DNA from: Nageia nagi
Taxonomy: Eukaryota > Pinophyta
NCBI GenBank assembly: GCA_050084985.1
Contig: JBITNC010000001.1
Coordinates: forward strand, 187,860,001 to 187,924,000
Direction of reading: 5' to 3'
DNA: 64,000 nucleotides
Numbering within the stretch: the stretch's first letter is position 1; each line of letters starts with the position of its first letter. The notes under the pieces are model-generated. The model worked only from the letters and a program-made list of their open reading frames with translations, had not been told where the DNA came from and made no database searches. This document shows positions 24,701-39,700 of this stretch, piece by piece. Made by a program: the position numbers and the translations under genes.

Positions 24701-27700
24701 TGCGCCACCAATTAACTTATTTGGGCTCCTCTAGAAAATTTTATATGAATTTGTACTTAGTATATTTATTATTACATGGTAAATGCATATCAAAAGCACA
24801 TGCAAATGAAAGGCAATTAGAGAAGAAAGGCACCCCAATGTGGAATATTTACCCTAGGTGGTGGTATCATAATAAATTCAGGCATTACTACATGAGGAAT
24901 GATGAGTGGGAGTATGCCATATATAAGGATATCAAAGGAGAAGCAATAGTAAAGAGGATTTTTGATGCAGTTGTTAAGGCTATTAGTGCACATGCAGATT
25001 TCTACTTGCAGTATACTAATCACACCTACATCAGAGTTTATGGCTTTGAAGAGCAACCCCTTCTCCTGCCCAAATATGCTAGCGATAGGCTAATCCTCAT
25101 GGAGTTTGCCAAGCAGTTGTTTTTTTTGAAGGAAAGGGTGTGGAGAAAGAAAGATGCAACAATTAACATGCCATCTCTATTTCAACTTATTTTTTTCAGA
25201 CTTGGGTTGAGGCCAAGAGTATGCGCAAAGAGCTACAACAATATGTCTTCTATAAGGAGGCAGCAGGCAAGAATTACGATCCTAGAGGTGTTATAGCCAA
25301 TTTTTATAACATTGCTTTCCCAAAGACCATATCATTCAAACACAAATATTTGGGAAATGTAGCAAAGTACAAAAACTTGACAGATGAAAATAAGATCAAG
25401 GAGATTGATGCTCTTTTGAGCAAAAACAAGACTCCTCTCAAGACTACAAGTAGAACAACTCAACCTGCAACTCAAGGGACTTGAAGTGTGAAAGAGAGAC
25501 CTAAAGAGGTCCCACTTAGGATCAGAACGTCCCCTCCTATTAGCAATGCACCACCTCCAGTAATGAAGTCTCCCTTGCTCCCTCTTGGGAAAAGACAAGG
25601 AACCATTAACCAACATGCTTCAATGGGTTCCAGCAAAAGCAAAGTAGAAGTTAATGCAGCCAAGACAAGTCAGCAGGTGGTTGATCTTAGGGATGCAAGC
25701 TACAAGGATGTCCCTTTGAGCAAACTTGAACAAGATGTTGTCTACCCTAAGGGTAGTTGTGCTGATGATTCCCCTTTTAGAAGGACCACTCCACATAGAT
25801 CCTCACACCTTTAAGGATGCAAAGAGAAGGTTCCCCCACTACAACCTAGTTCCATTTCATCTTCTTCTTTAGATGAAGAAGATATTGAAGAATCGAGATC
25901 CAAAGATGAAAAAGGCTCCCATGATGAAGAGAGCCATGATGAGGAAGATGATGATGGAGAGGAGAGCTATGATGATGATGCTGATTCTAACACCCATGAT
26001 GATGAGTACCCCATTCAAGAAGAGAACGTAGCCATAGGTGCTTCTACACCTAATGATACAGAAAATGACACCGTCCCACATGAAGATTTAATCGTTGATG
26101 AAGAAAATTGTAATGAAGTTGTCCATATTGTTGGAGTAGAGTGCGCCAAAGAGGTGAGCACTTCTAAGACTCCTGCAAACCACCCAAACAAGTCACCCCC
26201 ATCTTCCCAAAAGACCTTGTCTAAGAGGACTAGCCATGAGAGATCTCCCCAACCCCACAGGAAATTTCTATCATTAGGAGGAAGTGGTGGAGATGAAGAA
26301 GATGAAGGTAAGAAAGAAGAACATAAGAAGAGGATGCAGGATGAGCACCAGAACAAAGAAGTTGTCCTCATTCAAACTACTCTAACAAAAGAAGTCAACA
26401 AAAAGGTGAGAAAAAGTAGGATGTTGGTACAAAGGCTTCCTTTTAAAGCAACCACTGAACATCTTGAGGTTGACTTGGATGCCTACTTAAGAGCTTTGAG
26501 CATGAGCATGAGCATTGCTCATAATGAGGATATTGATCCCTATTTAAGGTTTGAAGATGAAGAAGAGCTCTCTGATGGTGAGAAAGTGAGAAGGGTCGAT
26601 ACTTATGTTTCCACAAACAGAAAGGAGATCTCTATCAACCATTGCTAATCCAAGGAGAAGCACCCTAAGGGACATGAAAAATTGTTTAATTGAGACTTTC
26701 AAGATACCACCAAACTATGCCTATCAGCAAGGAAGCACAATGTTTCACAAAATGCAACTGTAATGGAGCAAGAGGGCTACGAGGCCAAACAAGAGGTAAG
26801 GAGGTTGAAGAAGGAGCTCACTACAAGCAGGAAAACAATAAAAGAATTTCAGGCTATGAGTACAATCCCTGTTGAACTCAAAAGACAAACTTCATTTCAT
26901 CTAGGTTGGGAATTAATGAAGAATTCCCTAAAGAAGTAGATGATGGAGATCATTGAGAAGCTTGCTTCTCAAATTTATGGCCTTATCGAGGAAGGGATTG
27001 AGCTGAGTGAATTGAAAACCCAAATATCCTCCCTCCTTGAATAGTTGGATGGTCATCTCCCCATTGTTACCAACCTACAGCGAATATTTGTTGATAAGCA
27101 TGAGAAGTTGGTCTACCACCATGAATTCATGTACCAACACGACTAGTTCAAGCACAACTTGGACAAGAGTCAAGTGGTGTGCTTAAGGCCAGGTTGCCCC
27201 TGAAAAAGGATGTGGAAAAACAAATGTCTCAGTACATGTATCAATTGAAGTTTCAAGGGGAGAATGGTGATGTAAGTAAAAAGGAATCAATCTTGGTAGA
27301 GGCATATAATTTGATTCAAGAGCATCTTGAGGTCGAATACCTCAATCTTCCAAAAGCGGGCAAGCCCATTCATCACAAGAGGCATATGGTCTTCTGGAGA
27401 TTTCGGAAATAGGTTATATCCCAATAAATCGAGGGCTTTTATAGACAGAATGGCAACATCGTAGGCATACTCTTCAAGGGAGTACAGAAATCCTTGGCTT
27501 TCCTAGAGGAAACCATGGAATCATGCGGCCTCATCAATGAAGAGTGGAACTCCGCGAGTGCTAAATCAAATTTGCCCTAGATTTGATTCGCTTGCAGATT
27601 CTGTCTGCAACATTCTTTCAATTTTTAATGCATATTGTTATGGTTCTTAGACTTATAGTTAATTGATTTGACCAATACAGGGATGAATTTTTTCTCCCAC

Positions 27701-30700
27701 CATATCAAATATGTCAGAATTCATTTATTGCTTATCGGTGCACGAATCCGCTGGTTCATTGTCAGAATTTACTGCATATTTGATTTTATTATGCATTTTT
27801 TAGAGATAGATTAGATGTTTTGTTGGTTGTGGCATTAATGTTCTATCAGTTTTTGAATGCCACTTGCATAGATGTATGCAATTTAGTCTAATTTTGCATA
27901 GATATGTGTGTTGCGTGTGAGTATACCATATCGGATTTTATGCCTTTAGGGCAACGTTGCATTTATTGCAACTACTTTTTGTGACCTACATATATAACAT
28001 TTCGGTTATTTAGAAAGGGATTTTTGCAATTGAAAGAAAGGAATGCTCATGTTGTGTTGTTGAATATATTTTGCAAAGTGGATTTCTTTCTAGAATTGTG
28101 CTTTGAAGAATGTTGTGAATCTTTCATTCGTAGGATCATGCATCCTATCTTGTAAGAATTTTTTGCCAGTTTGAATAGTTTTTGTTGCTTAAGTGCATCC
28201 TCTTTGAAAACTAAGAGTTTTCAGAGGAGAAAGTTGATTATTTTGTGAAGTGGTTTAAATTATTCATTGCATGATTTGCACTTAAGTGTATGTATGGGTA
28301 GGGTACGCCCTTCTGGGCATGACATTGGCACTACAGTGCACAGTGGTGTCGTCAGGCGGAGGCTCCCATAGTCTCTCCGACGTGGCAACCAGTAAGACAT
28401 AGTCCAAATACGCCTATCTGTGCGGTGAAACATGGTCGTGCTCCTAAAGGCTTTTCACCGGGTGAGATCCCCGGATGTGGGCTAACACCCTAGGTACCCA
28501 GCACTCAACCTGAAGGGCAATCGTAATGGACAAATGTCCCCGTAGTAAGGGGAGGAATGAAAGGAGTGGTTGCCTAATAAACATCCATGAAACTCCAAGA
28601 ACCCTGGTAAACCCTAGAGCCTTTACAATGCTAGCTGAGGATAAATCGAGGATAAATGTATGTATTCCAAGGCAAAAAGCTTATCTCTATGTCATTCAAT
28701 TAGAACATATGTATTCACATGTTGGTCATTTCCCTTCATCTTCATTTCGATCGAGTCTTCCATCATAGACCCAACAGCTTCCTCCTATTGTCTAGTAGCA
28801 ACTTGAGCTTTGCTATTTACTACTAGGTTTGATAAGTGAATACAGATTTCTTAAGGAATCCTAGGATGACCTATCGAGACACTGCATCACTAGTGATTGT
28901 TTCATATGCTTATTTTCTCATTCCTATGCATCTATCCCTGCATTTGTGATCTTTCTTTGCTTTCATTCACATTTGTAGTCTTTTCTTGTTTTTAAGTTTA
29001 CAACTCATGAAAAAAGTCAGTCGATGAGCCTCGATTGTATACGGTTGAACAGTATGCATCTTTGACCATTGTGCGTGGGTCCATATTCCATGCGACTGCT
29101 TGGGGTACATAGTACTTTCAAGCGGAAACAAGTACCGTTGTTTCCTCCAAGTTTTATGGATGTTTTGGAAGGAAAGAAAAACATACCAACAGAAGTCTGG
29201 CTAGAATGCAAGTAAAATATAGAAAACCCATATTCCTAAAGAAGCTTTACATATAAAAGCAAATATCAGAAATAAGTGATTTATAAGGTAATAGATGGCA
29301 ATTAACCTGGAATCTAAGAAATTTCAGTTTTTCTTCACTTCTATTTTGAATGAGAAACTTATTTTATATAGCCATTTTAGAAAGTATATTGATCATCTTC
29401 ATATTATGAAGTGAAGCAAGCTCACAATGTAAAGCAAGCATGAAAGTGACAAATAAGGGAGATATGTTTCTTTAACAACACGTAACATACCAGCTCTTAG
29501 GTCTATATTTTTGAACATTTATGTAATATGAACCTACCGCATTTACAAAATGTTCTATACACAAAACCTTTGGGTCATAAAAAATCTTCATATCATGGGA
29601 ACAAAGAATGAAAATTGGCAAACAAAATTCACATTCAATAAGATATTCTAACTTGAAAGCACCATCACTTGAAAATTATATTCAAATGAGAAAAAACATG
29701 CATAAAATTGTAAAACAGAAGAAGCAAGACATAGAAAGAACATTCATAAAATATGTGAAGTATCTGATTTGACATGTTAGCTTACACTTCAATAACTGGT
29801 TTCAGGAAAGGAGCAACCTTCTCTATCCCTTCAATATTAGCTAAAGATTGCACAAATGCAATCGGTATCATGAAGAAGAAAACGAGGAAGAAAACAGCAG
29901 CAGCTATCACCAATCTCCGAACAGTTAGTTCAACAAATGGAATCGCTAGATTGTGCCAATATACATCTCTGGGCTCTGGGGCCCATTCAGTTAACCATAA
30001 CGTAGGATTCCTGCACTGCTGTGTTTGTGCACATACTGCTGCTCCCAAGCGTGACTTAAATGAAACAAATGCCACTGGCATAATAGATTTAGAGTCATTG
30101 AGCACCCTCTCTCTTTCTGCTGCTGCCTGCATTCTCATTCAAAAATAATATCAGAACATCAGCAAAACTATAGTGGTTTAAACTTTATGTCCTTCCCTCT
30201 CTCCAAAGAGACCATGTAATAAAACCTATTATATATCTTTCTGAAGGAAGATGTACACATATTGAAGGTTTTAATGACATGCAGAATTATTCTGAAAATT
30301 TAAGGATAAGAACTGGAAATCCATAGGAACTTTTAGGTTGTTTTTATACTAATAAGTAATAACAGGTGAAATATAAGCATCCGACTTTTAAAGACTATTC
30401 ACAAGGGTGTTCCTCAATGCTTAAGATGGATGTAAATTACAATCACACTACAGAGTACACGTGAAGATATTCCAAAAATAATGTGAGAATAGGAAAAAAG
30501 TACAGAAAGGAAAGGTGTTTTGCAAGTTGAAACCATTTACATAGCCATCAATACGGAACTAACTGTAAAACATAAATTTATCAGACTCAAAAATGACCCC
30601 AAAGTTCGAATTATCAAATCATTTTCATTTGTGACAATATATTTTCTTCAGATCATCCAGTTAACATCCAGTGTCCAAAGCAACCAAGACATGTTACCTA

Positions 30701-33700
30701 TATTTATAGGAAAGGTGCAGTGCCACTCTTATGAACACCGCATTAACATACTAATCATTTCCTTGAAAGGACAAGAGATGTGGCCCCGTGGCAAAAGTGA
30801 AATTGTTCTCATTAATTTATTGAACATTAAAACTCATGCCTTCAAGACAACTAATCAGAAAAAATTGTATTCAAATTATATGATCTGACAGTTGTTTAAG
30901 ATGAATTTATTGATTTTAGTTGGAATAAATTTATTACAGAAGCCTTCACTTACTAATTATATGCATTTGCTTGAATGACTTCCAATTTGATTAAGAGTGA
31001 AATATTCAGAATCTTATTTAATTCATATTCATTCTCAAAAACATCAAGTTTTTCTTGGGATTTCTCCAAAAGATATCTACTTACTTCTTCAGCGGATACA
31101 CCTTCTACATGATCAAATGTCTCCCAAGTGCTTTCTAGCTGCTCCACTATTATAAAGATTGATGGCACTCTTAGCATTTAAGATCAACTTGTTAGTTTAT
31201 CAAACCTTAAACATACTACAAGTGCAAAAAAAGGAATTTTTAGCAAGGAAGTAAGGCATTCAAAAACATTGCATAATATACAAGCAGCATAAGTTATACA
31301 ACAAAAATTATGACCAAAATTTGTTCGTGTGTTACAAAAGTTGCAGCACAACATCATATAGATAACAATATAAATAAGCAGAAGTTCACCAAGAAAATGA
31401 GAACCCATCATATCTGAATAACAAGGGTGAATAGCATTGGTTAGAAGACCCCTATCAAATACAACCAAGAAAAAAATGCAATCTGCCAAAAAAAAGAGTA
31501 TATAGGGCTAATGAATAAACATATGTTCATCAACACTAGTTAAGAATGCACTCTGGAGAGCGGTTAGATTGAGACTAGTCTATATAGCTATTGTTGCAAG
31601 AATGTTTTACAGATATATACTAGGTCCCCCAAGTAGAGATATAGATCTGTCCCAGTTCTAGTTGGTATAGGCATATGTTGTGGCTTCCAAAACACGGTCC
31701 AAATTTTTAGCAAATTTGGGAACCCACAAATTTTGGCAATAAGAAGTCGACCGAGCTGATGATGTCTTGAGATCAAGAGGCATTAGAGAACAAAAATGGT
31801 AGAAATGAACAAATTGAACTTCTAGTAGCAGCAGACAAATTTTCGCTAAATCCCATTCAAGAGTATCCTCTCGAGGAGACAACATCCATGTCCTCTCCAA
31901 GATTTGCGCTAGCCTTCCAAGGACCTCAAATGACCAATGTAGACGATCAAAGAAGCAAAATTGGCTAAGTACCACGCATGGCAACATCTCAGAACCTAGG
32001 CACAAATGTCAAAGGAGACAAGGTTCTTGACTCACTTTGGATCTCCCCAAGTCAATCTCCTCCTCCAAGTGCAAATCCAAACTAAGACAAGGGTGGTGAC
32101 CTCTAGAAGACTTGCGCCAGCACTCCAGACTCTCCAAAAGTAATTTCAGGCGACAAAGAAAAACTTTGGCTAAGTTTGGAGCATTTTCTCCCAAGAGACC
32201 TACACCAAGCTCAAATGCACTATTTCCGATGCACATGCAAGTCAAAACACACATGATGACATCTTCTGGACCTATGTTGGGCTGGCATTCTTTCATTCAA
32301 GCGCAAGTGTCAGATTAGACAAAGCACCATGACCCTCCTTGGACTGCGTCACACCTCCTTCCTTCTTGGCGTAGATCACAATAGAGATAATCGAGTTCAT
32401 GAGTTGACCTTCAAGGGCTTGCATTGGCCTCCTAGGCACTTACCTTAGCGCATACCCACGTCTAGACAACCTCCTTGACTCTCTCCACACTTGCATTGGG
32501 CTCAGACTCTACATCTTTGGTGCAAGTACAACAAGAGACAACCTCCTCGTCCCTCCCTAAGGATGTGCCTATTTCCTAAGATTATCCAACCTCAGGCTTT
32601 GTGCTAGATTCCCTAGAAAATAGATCTCATCTTTGAAGGCACAAATCCCTAAGCCTCCAAAGGATTTTTCCCTAGGAAAACCCTAACGATGTCTATAAAA
32701 AGGGGAAGTTGGCCTTCATTTCTACATGATAAGATTGTTCTCTCCTTTCGAATTCACTAGGGCATCAAGATAGAAACTCCTTGGGATCCTTCTAAAGCTT
32801 GGGATCCTTCTAAATAGAGTCAAGGAAACCTCTCCTCTCCATTTGCAAAGGCATTCAAGACATTATCCAACATCAAGCATCAAATGGCAGAGACAAACTC
32901 TAAGGAGCTGGAGAACGAGGTTAAGCCAAAGAAGCTAATGACTACCAAGGGTGCTTCGTTGAGGAAGAAATTCAGTTTTGATCTTGCAACTTCAATAAGA
33001 GCACTACCCGAAAACCCCAGCCAGAAGATGAAAGATGAGTCCACGGAGACTCACTACGTGAGCAGATTTGTTTTCAAGTTCAATAATATGTTGTCCATCA
33101 CCAAAGTCACCCTGAACAAGGACCCAAAGAAATCTCAAGACTTGGATGCTCATACATTGAAGACTGAAGTTGGTGAAGTTGGGACCAATGGAGCAGAGCG
33201 GATCAAAGACATCACAAGGCTTGCCAAGGAATTGGAAAGCTAAAGGAAGTCGAACCCTGAAGAGGAGGATACACTTCCTAAGCCCCATCGTCCTCAAGAA
33301 GGGATGACCACTCAAGGACAAGAGTCTCCTGAACTAGCAAATGATGAAAACCAAAGGTCAAGTGTTGCAGAGCAAGGAGTAGCAGATGAACTCGTGGATG
33401 CCAATTGATGGAAGTTGTTGCATCTTGGATGCAATGTTTTAATTTTATTTTATTTTATGCATAATTTAGTTATTTCGGATTTCAAACTTTATACATATCT
33501 ATTAAAGCTTTGTGACGGCTAAGGATTTGCTCCCACAAGTGCTAGACTCAATTTGGTGGTGCCATGTGGCATATTTTCATTGGATCATTGATATTTAGGG
33601 TTATTTTAAGCAAATTTGAATTAGACTTAGGGAAACACTTAGGGTTGCCATACAAACACTATAGGTAGCCCTAGAGGGCTCATTTGTTAAGGGATAGAAT

Positions 33701-36700
33701 TTTGGATTTTGGACATGGACATTTGCAATTAGATGAGCAGAGTAATTTGTTCTATCAAACATATGTCTATTGTGAATGCGGCTTGATCTTTTGAATGAAA
33801 TTGAACAACTCCATTTTTACATGACTATGAGCTTTGACATGTAATGTTATCATTGTTGTGTTTTACTTAGACACTTGGAACTTTTTACGTGATTATTCTT
33901 TTGAAGTGTTGAATGTAACGCATAGTTAGTGATTGCCCATGGTACACAACTAAACTTGTGTAATTCTGAAGTGTGTTCTCCTATGAAGTTTAGCATGAGA
34001 ACTTCATTCGCATGTTGATAGTGTCATCCTTGTCATGATCAATACCCCTTTCCCCTTAGACGCTTGCTTCCTCAACTAGACAATTCGTGAGTGTGAGGAT
34101 ATTCCTTCTTCTAGACCATTCACTTTGTTGGCCAGTGTGAAAGGATAGGTGGATGCATGGAACTCATAACAAACCTGGAAGAACTTGGCATTCAAACATT
34201 GTACTCGTCGGTGGAGCTTGATGTAAGAGGGCTGAATTCATATGCCTCAAGCCATCTCCAATCTTCCTTCCTATTTTTCTTTCATTTTTCACTTTCTTTG
34301 TGCAGCTTCTACAACCATTTTTCAGTTTTTGTTCAAGAAACAACCCTTGCAAAGATACTAGACGATCTGAATCCTTGATCAAACAAATCTTATTTAAGGT
34401 TGGTAACAACTTCAAACATCTTAACCACTCTTTGAGCACATCCTGCCTATTCATTAGAGAGATACCTTTGAGGTAACCGGTCCTCATAGCGGAGGAGTGT
34501 AACGCCTTCTCACCTAAGGTGTTGGATTTCTTCTTAGCCTTGCCACTTAGAAGCCCATCAACAAGGAAGGAAAGAAAAACTACCCAACAGGATACTCATA
34601 AGAAAGACAAGTCTAATAAGAAATGGTGAAATGTTGCCAAGATATAAATAGAAATACATTTATAAATATGCATATACAGAGATAATTAGAAAGAAGGGTA
34701 AGAGAAAATATATACGATCATGCATGATATGTTCCAAAGGTTGCGAAGATCACCTATCCAAACCAGAAAAAGCACCAACATAAGAAAAATAAATTCAAAT
34801 TTCATCTCATGAAGATCTTGAACCACTGCAAGTAAGACCTCCCTAGTATGAAGCTTTTAGTCTCCAAAAACCTCCTTGAATAGTCAAGTAAGTGTATTGC
34901 TCCTGCATTAAACTAATGCATATTGTCTCTCTTTGTTGATGTACAATGAAATAGACCAAATGCAAATACACAATCACTTTAAGACATAATAGGAATAGGA
35001 CTGATTTTTTTGTCTTTCATACTTGCTTTTTGTTGAATATAGATGGCAATCACACACAACACTCCACAACAATAGAACACTACAACTTGTATAAGCAAAG
35101 GCACAATCAAAGTATGCTAAACAGATCTCTCATTAAACTTGAGAACACACAAATATCGCTTACACAATAAGACACATCACTGCAGGACCTTGGCTATATG
35201 CAAACAGCTTCAAATCTGGTTGTATAAGGATATTGTGTCTTCTAACAATTGGTCCAAGCCCTAACTCACAGTCCCTTTATTTTTAAGTGCAAATGGGTGT
35301 CCAAAACATTGAATCTTGAAACATGCAATCACAAATATAGACCTTGAATAGATCTGTCCTCAAATGAGTAAATAGTCTTCAGATCTCTCCTCCAACCTCC
35401 ATTAGATTAGATCTAATAGAAACCCCTCTAAAAAATCCTTAGCAAAATACTAAGGTCCAAGAGCATGCAAGCTCTCCAAGTTCTCTACCAAAATCAGCCC
35501 CCACCAAATGACCAGCTCTTCCTCTTATATAGCCTTGGAAGTCTTAATTTAAACCTCCTTGCCTCATAATAGTTACAAATCCTCTCCTATGGCAGTTACA
35601 AAAGCATTAAATAATACCTTGAACTTTGACCTCATAACATTTACTTTTGCCAAAATGGCAGTTACAAATAGTAGAGACATTTAATACTGCCTTATCATCT
35701 CAACCATCAAACTAAAAACGTGGACCAAGTCATTGACATTAATTAATACATTTTTTCTTGTCCCAAAACTATTCTAAATACATAACCAACTCCCTAAACA
35801 CTTATACTAACAATAAAACATCTCAAAACACCTAACCCACCCCTTAGAAGCCCAGAAACACAACAAAACATAACTTAAAATATTTTGGGACATTACATAC
35901 AACCACACATCTCTACACCTAAATCTCATAGGTTGTCTTATGCTCATAATGACAAACCTATATTTCAAGTGAAAACTCTTAGATTTTTCCTCATCATCTA
36001 GTATCAACAAAATTTTATAAATAACGTAAGTGACACTAACTCTTCTTCTCAACATCCTATCAAAACATGCTTGTAGAAGGGATGCATAACAAACTTTCAA
36101 TCAATCCACAAGACCTAACATTGACAATTTGGACCTGGTCAAGCCTGAAATGGAAGATAAGAGGATCAATCGAGATTACTCCTCCCAAAGGATTTTCTTC
36201 TCTTAAAATTCAAATATGAATTTGACATGGAAAAATTTCTCCACCGAGGACCCTGATTTTTTGGAAAGAAAGGTCTCTATTCGAGGAAAAGGAAAATGTA
36301 TCGATCACTCTTATCTCCAAAACTCCCCATTGAATTCTGAAACAGAAACATAATCGCAAGAATTGCAAAATCCATAGGAACCTCAATAGTTGTGGATTCC
36401 ATCACTATAAATAAACCTCAACTTTTAGCAACCAAATTCTATGTCAATGTAGACCTCACCAAAGATCTATCATGGAAAATCATTTTGAAAACCTTAGATG
36501 GAGATCGTGAGTAGAAAATTGAATATGAACATTTAATCCCAAGATGCAACATATGTAAGATAATTGGACATGCAATTCGAGATTGCCCAAATAAGCCAAA
36601 ATATCTTCCCAAAGCAACAACAAGAAGAGCTAGCCATACTCAACAAACAAACCAACAATTAAGCCAAAATATCTCCCCAAAGCAACCACAAACCATACTC

Positions 36701-39700
36701 AACAAACAAACCAACAATTAATTATATAGGTCATAGAACTCACAATAGAGATAGAGGCAAAAAAACACATTTGTAAACTTCAAAACCAAGAATTCATTTG
36801 ACCCATTGACTAAATCAGATCCTGAAGAAGAATCCAATCCACAAGAAGAAAAAGAAAGCAATCTCCTATAAAATAACCTCAATATTGCCAAACAAATCCC
36901 AACACCTTTTGTGCCTACATATATCTTTACACTTGTGCCCACTCCAACGCCTAATTACCCCTCACCCCCCTACCAAGAGCACAATCCCCCATAGGGATGA
37001 GACCACCCCCAACCCAATAAACTCGAATGAAAATCCAAAACAATGAAAGTCACTATGAGCACTCAAAAGCCTGTAGATGTTGGAAAAGGCCCAATTGATA
37101 GACCCTCAGAAGGCAAAATAAGACACCGCAAAACAACAAAACAAATTGCTAATGGAATCAAAAGGATCCTAGACCAAGACGGAGGATTCTTCACAACACG
37201 ATCCATTAAACGATAGATACAACAAAAAGGGAACAACCTGATGTAGACATATACTCTGTTCTTTTTTCTATTTCAATAGGATTTGTTCTTTGTATGGAAT
37301 TACACTAATAGATCCACAAATATTTGACTGTATAAATAGGTTTTCGATCCTGTTCTAGCTAGTACAACACACCCCAAATTTTACCAGATTTGGGGACCCA
37401 CAAAGTTTGACGATGGAGCATACCAAGATTCATTATGGGTGAAATTCAAGAGCGTTAGATGCAAAGTGGAAGCCCATATCTCTCCAAGCATAGGTTTCCC
37501 AAAAGACACCCATCATATCCACCCCCAGGCTTGCGCCAACCTCCCAAGGACTCTAACGAACAAAGTTAGGTCTAGCATTCCAAGAGACACCCATCATATC
37601 CACCCCCAGGCTTGCGCCAACCTCCCAAGGACTCTACTTTAAGGTCTAGCATTCCTTGAAAGTCTCAAGATTGCTTAGGGTCCAACATTCCCTAAGATTA
37701 TCTGAGGACTACCATTACCACTGAGAAGTCATGGAAACCCTCAAGGATTCACTCCACCATTGCTACTGCTAAAATCTCCATCAGGGAGACATTACTGAAG
37801 GTTGAAGACCCATAACTACTACTGAGGAATAGGAAGCCCTAGTTGCTTCCCAATTGAAGAATCATCACCACAACTAGGGCATCACATAAAGGAGCTCACT
37901 TGGAAATCTTGGCATCACCATTTCAGCCCTACGACAAGTCGTCCACCTCATTTTGTGCTCCTATCCGAATCAGAGGATTTTGGGTTGAGATCTAGTCTCC
38001 TTGGCTGAAACATCTCACCTAAGGCATCATTTTGCTCCCAAAGAGGCATGTAAACATTTTTTTACCATTATTAATTCAAGATACATTCTATGGCATTATA
38101 AAATATTATTTTCAAGAGTTTCATCGAGATCTAATGTTTGGCTATTGGACGACGTGTTTTATTGTAAATTTTGAATAGATCTAGCCTTTGCATAATTCAT
38201 CCTATTTTGGAAGCATAATTTAGGGCATTTTGGGTATTTGAAGTGCATGAATAGGCATGAATGGATTTATGGTGATTTATGAGAATTTTTAATAATTTAC
38301 TTAAGCCCCATTTAAACAATTTCGGTTGAGCCCTAGTTCAGCTCATTACATCCTCCCCACTTCTCAGATCCGAAGTAGGAGCCCTAGCCGAATTCTCTCC
38401 TTAGGTTGTTCTCATGCGGATCAATTGCTCCAAAAGATTATTCATTTAGTCCTATCCTCTTTGAATACCCTTCATTGTGTCTTCAAATGCTTTGGCTCTT
38501 CTTTCATCCCTTGAGAGAGGGTTTTCGGATCTCTCTCGCTTCTTATGTCAATCCATGTTTTCAACTATATGGATAAGTATTTGGCCACATAAATTCTCCT
38601 CATAGGCTAGCAAGATATTGGCTTCAATACCACTATAATGATCCAAACTAGGAAAAAGCACAAATTAGTCTCTTAAATTTCAGATTTGCCAAATGATGCC
38701 CTAGTTACCAATTTCATTCACCAAGCCACTTCAAGTTCATACAACTTCATGCATCAACATTTCAGATTTAAACAAATTATGCCCTAATTTTAGATCTGAA
38801 ACAAATACTGAAAAATGCATGCACATGAGCCACAAAAATCAAAATTGAGTATCAATCAACTTCATCCACCATAACAAACAAGTATGAATATCAAATGAGC
38901 AAGTAGGGCACCCTAGAAAGTGTGCGAACCACCTAGGGGCTGAAACAAGTGTATGAAGATACTCAAAAATATGTCCTTGGCTCTCCGAGGCTAGGCGAAC
39001 CACTTGGAAGGCTGAAGAAGGGTGCAAAATGCCTCCTAAAGATGAATCCTCCAATGAATGACCTAGGGGTTTTCATCCCTAATCCCTCCGAAACCAAGGG
39101 GGTTTTCGTCCCCAAGGTCCCCCTTGTAGGTTTTCGTCCATAAGAGGGAAGAAGAAGGTTTATTTCAGCTGCTCCTCAAAGAAGAAGATGATTTGATGTC
39201 GAATAATGCCTTTTCCAACTAGGTGCATCTTCCTTAAATACATGAAAATGCACAACATCATGACATGACCGACCTCCTTGGGACTAAAAACATCATCATT
39301 ATGGCTAACCTGCTCCTCGGATAATAAATGATAAATGACATTATCCTGGCCGACTTGCTCATCATAATCCTTCATTGAAATCATAAAAAACACCACCATG
39401 GTGGGCATCCCATATTGAAACTACAAATTACACATTATTACATCAAAAGATGTGTGACAACGTGAAAAATATCTCAAAAGGCATGTGACAATGCCAAAAG
39501 TATCGAAAAACACTCCTAAGTACTAAAAATCACAAAAAAGAGGGACATCCCACTCCAAGTGGCCCAAGAAAATCATCATAATGCAAAATTGAGTGAGACA
39601 CCAAAAATGGGGTCATTACAATTCCACCCTCCCAAAATTGCTTTTCCTCAAACAATGCCAACGCGATCTAATCATCGCTGAAATCAATGGTGATTCAGGG

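Larger units (their letters stand above)
21791..29191 (+). mobile_element. EL2: 7.4-kb TG...CA unit carrying a protein-coding frame (EL family)
   Basis: It starts TGTTGTGCCTGCACAACA (perfect 8-bp palindrome arms) and ends CCAACA. The flanks GAAAT/GAAGT (21786-21790, 29192-29196) are a 5-bp target duplication with one change; the undisturbed tandem copy has GAAGT. Internal order: subterminal hairpin; leader with at least 11 hairpin units (21.97-23.66 kb); TATAAAAGG at 22464 and TATAAATA at 23071; a coding region 23963-27412; then the 3' module (GGGCAACGTTGC 27949, TATATAA 27991), a U5-like hairpin at 28206-28222, and a GC-richer tract at 28300-28560. No terminal direct repeat is seen, so it is a solo LTR or a single-unit element. 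Confidence 0.82.
31676..34589 (+). mobile_element. EL4: 2.9-kb EL-family unit with a different small ORF
   Basis: It starts TGTTGTGGC (31676), carries a subterminal hairpin (CCAAATTT 31699-31706, AAATTTGG 31712-31719) and ends CCCAACA (34589). The last bases, GGAAGGAAAGAAAAAC then CCAACA, match the EL2 end. Flanks GCATA (31671-31675) and GGATA (34590-34594) match 4 of 5. The leader has TTGCGCYAGC words, then TCTATAAAAAGGGGAAG (32691-32707). The ORF begins at 32884. The 3' module is GGAAACACTTAGGG (33631) with a decayed TATA (CTATAGG, 33659). A possible U5 hairpin is ATGAAGTT/AACTTCAT (33983-33990, 34000-34007). Confidence 0.72.

Noticed and set aside
28281-28560. GC-richer patch as an rRNA or tRNA remnant
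   Set aside because: No rRNA or tRNA landmarks; it sits in the U5-like tract of EL2 and is best read as part of the unit.
29782-30148. Plus-strand open frame opposite exon E
   Set aside because: Shadow of the exon on the other strand; no family features of its own.
36718-36942. Minus-strand frame with hydrophobic residues as a membrane protein
   Set aside because: It is antisense to the LINE ORF1 relic and its low-complexity tail; no supporting motif.
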